NCBI GenBank assembly: GCA_003818675.1
Contig: RPPD01000191.1
Location: 1-5,354, forward strand
DNA length: 5,354 nucleotides
Direction: 5' to 3'
Source: Spirochaetaceae bacterium
GTDB taxonomy: Bacteria; Spirochaetota; Spirochaetia; SZUA-6; RPPD01
How positions within the stretch are numbered: the stretch's first letter is position 1; every line of letters begins with the position of its first letter. The position numbers and the translations under genes are program-made. Below, in pieces: positions 1 through 5,338 of this stretch. The notes beneath the pieces were generated by a model that was not told the DNA's origin, ran no database searches, and saw only the letters and a program-made list of their open reading frames with translations.

Positions 1-564
1 CGTTTTCTTACATACTACTCAGACCTTGATGCAGAGCAAATAGAGCATGCGGTTTCTGACGAAGACATGGCAGTCTGGAAGAACGGTGTAATGGATACTA
101 TTCTGGGTGCATATGAGTCCGTTGTGCTCGATCATTCTTGTGTTACTGTCTGGGACGAGAAAATGACGCTTTTTTTCAGATCGCAGCGCGGACAAAAGGT
201 GATGCTGTTTTGCCGTGATCCGGAAATCCAGCACAATCTCTCCAGGAACCTTGATTCATATTTTGCGGTTGAAAGCGGAGATGCTGGCGCAAATATTTCA
301 GAAAAATACGGAAGTTCATTTGCTTCGCTTGTATTTCTGGACAGCACGATAGGCGAGGACAAGATTATGGAAATTCTTCATGAAATTAGGACAACCTGTT
401 CGCGGAGAAAGACATCAGTAATAATACTGCCAGACAAACTTCACAAGATTTCAGTTTTGCGGTACAGGGATGCAGGAACGGACAACATTATCGCCAAACC
501 CTACACCCAGAACCGGCTCTTGTCAAAAATATTTGAATCCGTAACCGCAGACCGTCGCACCTGA
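1..564 (+). CDS. Protein with C-terminal pseudo-receiver (REC-like) domain, 5' end cut by the window
   Basis: The frame is open from base 1 to the TGA at 562-564 (187 visible residues), so the true start probably lies upstream. The ATG at 67 has no convincing ribosome site. From about residue 65 the chain follows the pattern of a response-regulator receiver domain: a first strand and 'DPEI' helix start (QKVMLFCRDPEI), a central strand ending in a possible phospho-acceptor Asp114 (LVFLDST), a strand SVIIL (139-143), and the switch Lys166 in 'IAKPY' followed by a final helix. The paired acidic residues that normally precede 'DP' are Cys71-Arg72, and the conserved Ser/Thr after the fourth strand is Pro144. 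Phosphorylation by the usual Mg-dependent route is therefore doubtful, and it may act as a phosphorylation-independent protein-interaction domain. Residues 1-64 are not recognised. No output domain follows, so any effector would be N-terminal and outside the window. Confidence 0.7.
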   Translation, partial: RFLTYYSDLDAEQIEHAVSDEDMAVWKNGVMDTILGAYESVVLDHSCVTVWDEKMTLFFRSQRGQKVMLFCRDPEIQHNLSRNLDSYFAVESGDAGANISEKYGSSFASLVFLDSTIGEDKIMEILHEIRTTCSRRKTSVIILPDKLHKISVLRYRDAGTDNIIAKPYTQNRLLSKIFESVTADRRT

Positions 565-571
565 ACAACAA

Positions 572-1669
572 TCAAACAACAATTCTTTTGCCAGGTTGCA
601 TCTTTCTGAAAGGATTCCGCCTGGTTTTACAGAAAGTCCTGTATACCCTGCAGGCATTGTAGTATTGTTGCGGACCGCGGAATGTGGAAAGAAGGTCAGC
701 GCGATAGAGTTCCAAAAGAGCGGGAAACAGGGGCGATGAAAGGAGTTTCTCAATCCTGTAAAGAGGCATCCCGGGTATGGCTTCTGGCATCATGTGGTGT
801 CGTACGAGAAAGGTGACATCCGTGATTACTTCTTCCATGAAGCCCAGACGATGGAGGAATTGTCTTGCAAGCATGGCACCTGAGTCTGTGTGCCAAAGAT
901 AAGGTTTGTCACGTGAGCCTGTGGCTACTGATTTGCCGATGTCATGGAGCAGAATGCCCAAAGATAAAACAATATCAGGGGTTTTTCTCGATTTGAAGGC
1001 TTCACAGATATGTTCGAATACATTGCCTTCAGGATGGTAATCCTTGGTCTGGGGAATATTATGCAAGCAATCCAGTTCCGGCCAATGCGAAGCAAGAAAA
1101 CCGGTTTTCGCCAGGTAAGATAATCCCCGGCCTGGTTGCGCACAGGAAAGCAGGTGTATCAGGAAATGGCGCTGTTCGAATACAGTGAGCTTGTGGCCTG
1201 TGTGATCCTCCTGACAGCATATATCCGGGTCTTCATAATGATATCGTGAGATGAGAATGGCAGTGTCCGCGACATTATACCAGGAGAAGCGGTCAGCCCT
1301 GACAGGGCGCAGATGAGCTTGCCTGAGATCATTATAGACATCGTATGGATCAAAAAAGATGTCTTTGTGCAAGTCATAGACAAGATCAAGGACTGTATGG
1401 GATTTTCTTTCTGTTTCTGTATTGCTGCTGTCTGTCTGAATGAAAAGATCTGTTCCATCTGCTCTTCCATCATGGACATGGATGTCCGAGCCTTTCATCC
1501 CGTGAAACTCAATTGAATCAAAATGCCCTGCAAGTTCCGGAATGGATGCACCAGTGACAAGAAAGAGCATCTGTTTGTTTTTGATTCCGAAATAACGGTC
1601 AAGTGCTGAAAAGGTCTGCAGGGAAAACCTGAAGCCCGCAGAAATTGCACTATTCAGTAGCTGGTTCAC
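572..1669 (-). CDS. HD-domain protein with degenerate CCA-adding/poly(A) polymerase-like head
   Basis: The protein is 365 aa from a GTG start at 1669, chosen because GGAAGG lies 6 nt upstream. The frame stays open to a TTG at 1729, but that TTG has no ribosome site and falls in a likely promoter. The C-terminal half is a good HD domain of the type found in bacterial tRNA nucleotidyltransferases: VFEH (His220), LLHDIGK (His242-Asp243), WHTDSG (His260), VRHHM (His291-292) and a late Asp325. The N-terminal half follows the class II nucleotidyltransferase plan, with VTGASIPEL where VGGAVRDLL is expected, 'RKSHTVLDLVYD' in place of RRDFTINALAYD, then a 'DP..VYNDLR...LRPV' block. The catalytic DxD, the third Asp and the EDxxR nucleotide-recognition motif are all missing. 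The HD half could still bind metal and hydrolyse phosphoester bonds, but CCA addition is unlikely. The substrate is unknown. It ends 7 bp from the convergent receiver-like gene. Confidence 0.82.
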   Translation of the reverse strand: MNQLLNSAISAGFRFSLQTFSALDRYFGIKNKQMLFLVTGASIPELAGHFDSIEFHGMKGSDIHVHDGRADGTDLFIQTDSSNTETERKSHTVLDLVYDLHKDIFFDPYDVYNDLRQAHLRPVRADRFSWYNVADTAILISRYHYEDPDICCQEDHTGHKLTVFEQRHFLIHLLSCAQPGRGLSYLAKTGFLASHWPELDCLHNIPQTKDYHPEGNVFEHICEAFKSRKTPDIVLSLGILLHDIGKSVATGSRDKPYLWHTDSGAMLARQFLHRLGFMEEVITDVTFLVRHHMMPEAIPGMPLYRIEKLLSSPLFPALLELYRADLLSTFRGPQQYYNACRVYRTFCKTRRNPFRKMQPGKRIVV

Positions 1670-1675
1670 CCTTGG

Positions 1676-1685
1676 CCTTCCTTCT
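1676..1685 (-). promoter_or_regulatory. Ribosome-binding site for the HD-domain gene (decides GTG start)
   Basis: Read on the minus strand the site is AGAAGGAAGG, ending 6 nt before the GTG at 1669. The farther in-frame TTG at 1729 has only an A/T- and C-rich leader and no Shine-Dalgarno-like run. This favours the GTG by sequence alone. Confidence 0.6.
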
Positions 1686-1700
1686 GTTCTACCGCAAAAT

Positions 1701-1729
1701 ATACTAACAAAAGGAACTGTATACTTCAA
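1701..1729 (-). promoter_or_regulatory. Candidate sigma-70-type promoter for the HD-domain gene
   Basis: On the minus strand there is TTGAAG (1729-1724), a 17-bp spacer, then TAGTAT (1706-1701). Each hexamer matches the consensus at 4 of 6 positions. Transcription would start near 1694, just ahead of the ribosome site at 1685-1676. If real, the upstream in-frame TTG is part of the -35 element and cannot be the start codon. Confidence 0.4.
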
Positions 1730-1759
1730 GGGAAAACCGGATATAAAAAACTTTTTCTT

Positions 1760-1783
1760 CTGTAACCTGGCATGATGTTACAG
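1760..1783. repeat. Inverted repeat CTGTAAC-N10-GTTACAG
   Basis: Perfect 7-bp arms (1760-1766 and 1777-1783) are separated by 10 bp in the divergent region between the HD gene and the lipoprotein gene. The layout, two half-sites about one and a half helical turns apart centre to centre, suits a dimeric regulator. It could equally be a weak stem-loop. There is no T-run after it, so it is not a standard terminator. A third, imperfect GTTAC lies at 1818-1822 inside the putative lipoprotein promoter. Confidence 0.4.
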
Positions 1784-1796
1784 TGTTCTCCTGGTA

Positions 1797-1825
1797 TTGA
1801 AACAACAATATGGCCATGTTACTAT
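1797..1825 (+). promoter_or_regulatory. Candidate sigma-70-type promoter for the lipoprotein gene at 1856
   Basis: TTGAAA (1797-1802, 5 of 6 to consensus), a 17-bp spacer, then TACTAT (1820-1825, 4 of 6). The start of transcription would be near 1832, leaving a leader of about 24 nt that carries the AGGAGG ribosome site at 1840-1845. Confidence 0.5.
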
Positions 1826-1855
1826 TGACTTTTATTTATAGGAGGAACAGTTCTA

Positions 1856-2467
1856 ATGAAAAAGCAATTTTTGATAATATTGGTGGTGGCATCTGCAATT
1901 GCCGTCACAGTTCTTTTCTCCAGCTGCGGTTTGTTCAAGCAAACGCTTGCTGTCCAGGGTGATGCAACAATGATATTCAATGAAGGAGAAGTTTATGTTT
2001 CCGTGACTTTTCTTGATGACGCTACAATATTGAAGCGTTTTGGCCCGCAGGAGCGGAATCCTTTCTTAACACCATATTTCCCTATGATGTTCAGAAGAAT
2101 TATGCCTTTTGAAGTAAAAATAATAAACTATAGTGATTCAAATCTGGAGATATCCACACAGACCTGCAATCTGCTTTTCGAAGGTGTAAAAGTCAGCGCA
2201 TACAACAAGTTTATGCTCCAGGATTTTTGGGAAAGACGGGACGAGGCAGATGATATACACCCGACTGACCATTCGGACAAGATCTCCACACTCAATAAAT
2301 ACCAGATGGACACCTGGGAGACAATAGGAGCGAAGGCAAGTTTTTCAAAGATCCTGACATTTGTGGGTGACTCTCCTGATTTCGGTACTGCAAAAATGAC
2401 GATCCTGCTCAGGGACAAGGTGGACCCGCGAAATGAAAAACGGATTGAATTTGAGTACAAATTCTGA
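1856..2467 (+). CDS. Putative lipoprotein of unknown function
   Basis: The product is 203 aa. AGGAGG at 1840-1845 lies 10 nt before the ATG. The N-terminus is a lipoprotein signal: basic MKK, a hydrophobic run to about residue 21, then FSSC with Cys24 as the expected lipidation site. Phe at the -3 position is unusual for the classic lipobox but is the sort of relaxed lipobox known from spirochaetes. The mature part has no motif I recognise. It is rich in alternating hydrophobic strands (for example 45-52, 85-91, 178-185), with a 'NYSDSNLEI' segment near 91-99, a second Cys104, and an acidic His-containing stretch around 128-139. It ends in a charged strand with terminal Phe. A beta-sandwich periplasmic or surface lipoprotein is the best guess. 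It lies 87 bp ahead of serA on the same strand, and a functional tie is not evident. Confidence 0.85.
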   Translation: MKKQFLIILVVASAIAVTVLFSSCGLFKQTLAVQGDATMIFNEGEVYVSVTFLDDATILKRFGPQERNPFLTPYFPMMFRRIMPFEVKIINYSDSNLEISTQTCNLLFEGVKVSAYNKFMLQDFWERRDEADDIHPTDHSDKISTLNKYQMDTWETIGAKASFSKILTFVGDSPDFGTAKMTILLRDKVDPRNEKRIEFEYKF

Positions 2468-2486
2468 AAAACAGGGCGTGTGCCCC

Positions 2487-2516
2487 TTGAAACAGCTGGC
2501 TTGCTTGCTACATACT
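2487..2516 (+). promoter_or_regulatory. serA: Weak candidate promoter for serA
   Basis: TTGAAA (2487-2492), an 18-bp spacer, then CATACT (2511-2516, 4 of 6 to consensus) lie in the 87-bp gap before serA. No clear terminator separates serA from the lipoprotein gene: the GGGC-gtgt-GCCC hairpin at 2474-2485 lacks a T-run. Read-through from upstream therefore remains possible. Confidence 0.3.
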
Positions 2517-2554
2517 GTCAAACATAAAGCACATACCGGAAAAGGAGATCTTAT

Positions 2555-3724
2555 ATGTTTAACATTCAGACCCTGAACAGCATATCGGACAAGGGATTGT
2601 CCCTGCTGCCCAAGGACAAATATTCCACAGCAGAGGATGTGAAGAATCCAGATGGAATCCTTGTCAGAAGCTTCAAAATGAATGATCTGGAGATGCCGTC
2701 TGGTCTCAAGGCCATCGCCCGAGCAGGTGCGGGTGTCAACAACATTCCGGTCCCCAAATGTACGGAAAAGGGAATCATCGTATTCAATACGCCTGGCGCC
2801 AATGCCAACAGTGTCAAGGAGTTGGTTTTCGCCTCGCTTTTCCTTGCGTCCAGGAATCTTTATCCAGCCATATCATGGGTGAAAACCCTGGCTGGAAAGG
2901 GAGACGAGGTATCCAAGCTTGTGGAAAAGGGGAAATCAAATTTTGTGGGTCCGGAAATCAGGGGAAAGAAACTGGGTGTCATCGGTCTTGGTGCAATCGG
3001 TTCCATGGTTGCCAATGATGCAATTTCCCTCGGGATGGAGGTTTCAGGATTTGACCCGTTTATTTCAGTAGAAGCAGCATGGAGCCTGTCACGTGAGGTA
3101 AAGCGTGCAAAATCAATTGATGCGTTGCTTGCTGAATCGGATTACATAACACTGCATACACCGCTTGTGGAAGAAACAAAGGGCCTGCTTTCGGAAAAAA
3201 GATTTTCACAGATGAAAAAGGGCGTGATAGTCCTCAACTTCGCAAGAGGTGAACTTGTGAATACTGCAGCGCTTGGCAAGGCCCTGGAAAAGGGAACTGT
3301 CGCCTGGTATGTAACGGATTTTCCGGATGACGCACAGCTTTCAATGGAGAAAGTGATTCCGGTACCCCACCTTGGAGCATCGACACCGGAGGCAGAGGAC
3401 AATTGTGCAGTTATGGCGGCAAACCAGCTCAGGAATTTTCTTGAGAAGGGGAATATTGTCAATTCAGTCAACTTCCCCAATTGTGAAATGGATATGACAG
3501 GCCAGATGCGCATGATTATTGCAAATAAAAATATTCCAAATATGATCGGCCAGATAACCACAGTGCTTGCGGATGCAAAAATCAATATCTCCGACATGTT
3601 GAACCGCCACAGGGACGATGTGGCTTATAATATTATAGATGTTGAAAACAATATTCCGGAAAATGTGATAGAAAAAATACGTGGAATATCAGGTGTTATA
3701 ATGGTCAGGCTCATAAAGAAATAA
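2555..3724 (+). CDS. serA: D-3-phosphoglycerate dehydrogenase, short ACT-containing form
   Basis: The enzyme oxidises 3-phosphoglycerate to 3-phosphohydroxypyruvate with NAD, the first step of serine synthesis in the cytoplasm. It has 389 aa, close to the short E. coli-type enzyme. The start ATG follows AGGAG with 7-nt spacing. The substrate-domain signature RAGAGVNNI is at 56-64. The Rossmann loop GLGAIG is at 144-149, and Asp167 at the end of the next strand fits NAD preference. Catalytic Arg231 lies in NFARGEL and His272 in PHLGAST. The usual catalytic Glu of 'DVFxxEP' aligns with Asp259 in VTDFPDD, a variant I recall from short SerA enzymes of anaerobes. A C-terminal ACT domain (about 319-389, NIPNMIGQIT) suggests feedback by serine. 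No serC or serB is in view. A related 2-hydroxyacid dehydrogenase is possible but less likely because of the RAGAGVNNI motif and ACT domain. Confidence 0.95.
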   Translation: MFNIQTLNSISDKGLSLLPKDKYSTAEDVKNPDGILVRSFKMNDLEMPSGLKAIARAGAGVNNIPVPKCTEKGIIVFNTPGANANSVKELVFASLFLASRNLYPAISWVKTLAGKGDEVSKLVEKGKSNFVGPEIRGKKLGVIGLGAIGSMVANDAISLGMEVSGFDPFISVEAAWSLSREVKRAKSIDALLAESDYITLHTPLVEETKGLLSEKRFSQMKKGVIVLNFARGELVNTAALGKALEKGTVAWYVTDFPDDAQLSMEKVIPVPHLGASTPEAEDNCAVMAANQLRNFLEKGNIVNSVNFPNCEMDMTGQMRMIIANKNIPNMIGQITTVLADAKINISDMLNRHRDDVAYNIIDVENNIPENVIEKIRGISGVIMVRLIKK

Positions 3725-3740
3725 CTTTGCTTATCAGATG

Positions 3741-3774
3741 AAAAAAGCCCGACCAGATTTGGCCGGGCTTTTTT
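3741..3774. terminator. Bidirectional intrinsic terminator between convergent genes
   Basis: AAAAAAGCCCG (3741-3751) pairs perfectly with CGGGCTTTTTT (3764-3774). Inside, after one A/C mismatch, CCA pairs with TGG around a GATT loop. The GC-rich core is flanked by six T residues on either strand, so it can stop transcripts from serA (stop at 3724) and from the minus-strand gene ending at 3788. Confidence 0.92.
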
Positions 3775-3787
3775 ATTGTTCAGAAAA

Positions 3788-4291
3788 TTAGAAAAGCTTG
3801 AAGAGAACTGAAACACCGATATTACCCATTCTCATATTGTCCTGGAATGCTTCAAGGTCAAATGTGTCAACCACAAACATGTAATATGCGGAGACCTTGA
3901 TGTTTCCAAGATTGAGATCGCCATGGATTTTGGCATTGTAGCCTAATGCCATGGTGTCAGGGTAAGTTTCGTCATTGAAGGAGACAATGGTGTTTATTCC
4001 AACGCCTGCGCCAATTGTAACGATGGCAAAATCAAGCGCAACGCCTCCGTCCAGATAAGTGTTAAAAGATCCGCCCACCTGGTAGAGCGCAAGGGCGGAG
4101 ACTTCAAAAATGGAGATCTGGAGACGTGCATCCACACCAAACCCGAATTGGTCAATAACATTCTCTTCTGCTTTTAGATCCGCAACTGTTTCTGGATCAG
4201 AAAGATAAAGCGCTGTTACGCCAATATGGAGCTGTGCAAAAAGTGAAAGCGGCAGTGCAAAAAGCACTAACAAAACAATCAGTCTTTTCAT
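3788..4291 (-). CDS. Small outer-membrane beta-barrel-like protein
   Basis: The product is 167 aa. AGGAGG (4301-4306 on the minus strand) lies 9 nt before the ATG. The N-terminus is a classic Sec signal peptide: MKR, a hydrophobic core of about 15 residues, then SLFA with likely cleavage before Gln20, leaving about 148 mature residues. There is no lipobox Cys. The mature chain alternates polar and hydrophobic residues in a series of Gly- and aromatic-rich strands (around 21-30, 50-60, 63-72, 80-100, 114-127, 130-141, 156-167). It ends in VLFKLF, and a C-terminal Phe on an amphipathic strand is the usual BAM-recognition signature of outer-membrane barrels. The length suits a barrel of about eight strands. 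No specific family is recognised. It is transcribed away from the lipoprotein gene at 4547 and ends at a shared terminator with serA. Confidence 0.85.
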   Translation of the reverse strand: MKRLIVLLVLFALPLSLFAQLHIGVTALYLSDPETVADLKAEENVIDQFGFGVDARLQISIFEVSALALYQVGGSFNTYLDGGVALDFAIVTIGAGVGINTIVSFNDETYPDTMALGYNAKIHGDLNLGNIKVSAYYMFVVDTFDLEAFQDNMRMGNIGVSVLFKLF

Positions 4292-4317
4292 AACTGTAAA
4301 CCTCCTAATTGTTTACT

Positions 4318-4335
4318 ACCCATTTTTAAATGGGT
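4318..4335. repeat. Perfect palindrome ACCCATTT-TT-AAATGGGT at the barrel gene's start site
   Basis: The 8-bp arms are perfect with a 2-bp centre. It spans roughly -4 to +14 relative to the predicted minus-strand transcription start. That fits either a repressor operator that blocks promoter clearance or a small hairpin at the extreme 5' end of the mRNA. It is too A+T-rich and lacks the T-run needed for a terminator. Confidence 0.5.
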
Positions 4336-4337
4336 CT

Positions 4338-4366
4338 ACTATAATAAATAGCACATTTTACGACAA
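4338..4366 (-). promoter_or_regulatory. Candidate sigma-70-type promoter for the beta-barrel gene
   Basis: On the minus strand there is TTGTCG (4366-4361, 4 of 6), a 17-bp spacer, then TATAGT (4343-4338, 5 of 6). The predicted start is near 4331, giving a leader of about 40 nt that contains a palindrome and then the AGGAGG ribosome site. Confidence 0.6.
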
Positions 4367-4476
4367 AAAACAAATTTATTATGAATCATTGGAAATGGAG
4401 TTTTTATAAAGAAAAGAATGGGTGTTCTGTAAAGTGATAAGGAATTAAAAGTTTTATTGTTTTTTGTAACTTATAG

Positions 4477-4497
4477 ATTAAAAAACGTGTTTTTAAT
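4477..4497. repeat. A/T-rich inverted repeat ATTAAAAA-ACGTG-TTTTTAAT
   Basis: The 8-bp arms (4477-4484 and 4490-4497) are perfect around a 5-bp centre. It is immediately followed by TATAAA (4498-4503), a possible -10 for the plus-strand lipoprotein gene, and would then occupy the spacer of that promoter. The surrounding DNA is very A+T-rich, so a chance origin is possible. Confidence 0.35.
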
Positions 4498-4515
4498 TAT
4501 AAAAAACATTAGAAT
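4498..4515 (+). promoter_or_regulatory. Candidate -10 elements for the lipoprotein gene at 4547
   Basis: TATAAA (4498-4503) and TAGAAT (4510-4515) each match the -10 consensus at 5 of 6 positions, upstream of the AGGAGG at 4533-4538. Neither has a good -35 at the normal distance; TAGATT at 4474-4479 is a poor candidate for the first. A promoter here is expected because the upstream gene is divergent, but its exact position cannot be fixed. Confidence 0.3.
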
Positions 4516-4546
4516 AAATTAAGAAATAGAGCAGGAGGAAAGGTGC

Positions 4547-5338
4547 ATGCGGTTATCATCAATTACTATAATATTGTCCGGGTTGTTTCTTTTGGCCATG
4601 CTGACAGGATGCGGCACTTTTTATAACGTCCAGTTCAACACCCCAAAGGTCTGGTCCGAGGGCAAGGATTATACAATCCAATTCACCGTGAATCATGATG
4701 ATGAAATTGCGAGTGTAGAGCTTTATATCCGCATAAATGACTCGCCGTTTGAAAGAATCCAGCCAGAACGGCAGGGAATATATTTCCTCTATACAATCCC
4801 AAAAGACAAGGTTGTCCCAGGGAAAATTGAATATTATACCGTTGTACATGATCTGAAAAACAAGGAACACAGTAGTCCTCCTGTTATCGTAAATGTGTTA
4901 ACGCGTGCCGAGATGACCGCTGCGGCAGAGCGGAATCTTTTGGCAAAGATTTCTCATACAACCATTGACCGTTTTCCGGTTGGCATGGATCTGGATCTTG
5001 TTTTTACGGTAGCTTCTGCGTCTGCTACTGTTGTCTTTTATTATTCTCCCGATAATCGGACAGATTACATATCTATCATTCCTGATCGCCGTGGAAACAG
5101 TTATTATGTGACAATACCTTCCTCCAAACTTGCAAGGGGCAGTCTCAGGTATTACATGAAAGTGGAAGAACCCAATCTTGAGTTCGGAACCATTGGAACA
5201 TTTTTCCCCCAATCAGGTGACATCCGTCCGTTTTCCGTTAAAATAATAGGCACGGATGAACTTGCTGCAGTTCTGGCAGAAGAACTCTCGCTTACTGTAA
5301 AACATGCTCATCATGTCGAAGTACATGTAAAAAACTAA
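4547..5338 (+). CDS. Putative lipoprotein with two tandem Ig-like repeats
   Basis: The product is 263 aa. AGGAGG (4533-4538) lies 8 nt before the ATG. The signal sequence ends in LTGC, a standard lipobox with Cys22 as the lipid anchor. The mature part shows two similar beta-sandwich units. Unit one is about 34-117 (VELYIRIND...IPKDKVVPGKIEYY) and unit two about 138-234 (VVFYYSPDN...IPSSKLARGSLRYY). They share the order strand, then a Pro/Arg/Gly turn (ERQG, DRRG), then a strand into IPxxK and a G-[KS]-[IL]-x-YY strand. This resembles bacterial Ig/FN3-like adhesion or scaffold domains, and no enzyme motif is seen. A short linker (120-137, alanine-rich) joins them. The C-terminus after 235 is a helix-like stretch ending in KHAHHVEVHVKN, with four His. 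It is probably anchored in the envelope. Its specific role is unknown. An ATG at 5351 could begin the next gene. Confidence 0.85.
   Translation: MRLSSITIILSGLFLLAMLTGCGTFYNVQFNTPKVWSEGKDYTIQFTVNHDDEIASVELYIRINDSPFERIQPERQGIYFLYTIPKDKVVPGKIEYYTVVHDLKNKEHSSPPVIVNVLTRAEMTAAAERNLLAKISHTTIDRFPVGMDLDLVFTVASASATVVFYYSPDNRTDYISIIPDRRGNSYYVTIPSSKLARGSLRYYMKVEEPNLEFGTIGTFFPQSGDIRPFSVKIIGTDELAAVLAEELSLTVKHAHHVEVHVKN

Noticed and set aside
1159..1479. 106-aa minus-strand open frame in another frame of the HD gene
   Set aside because: The HD frame is continuous with clear motifs through this stretch, so there is no frameshift or nested gene to explain.
2128..2460. 110-aa minus-strand open frame opposite the first lipoprotein
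   Set aside because: It is antisense to a gene with a strong ribosome site and lipoprotein signal, and shows no recognisable protein features.
2474..2485. GGGC-gtgt-GCCC hairpin after the first lipoprotein gene
   Set aside because: The stem is only 4 bp and no T-run follows, so it is too weak to call a terminator.
3142..3597. 151-aa minus-strand open frame inside serA
   Set aside because: It lies fully antisense to a confidently identified gene, has no ribosome site or family pattern, and its composition mirrors the serA codons.
4477..4497. A/T-rich inverted repeat considered as a terminator
   Set aside because: It has almost no G/C in the stem and no gene runs into it from either side, so it is listed only as a possible operator.
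4559..5212. Two minus-strand open frames (about 103 and 104 aa) opposite the Ig-like lipoprotein
   Set aside because: They lack signals and family patterns and are shadows of the plus-strand gene.
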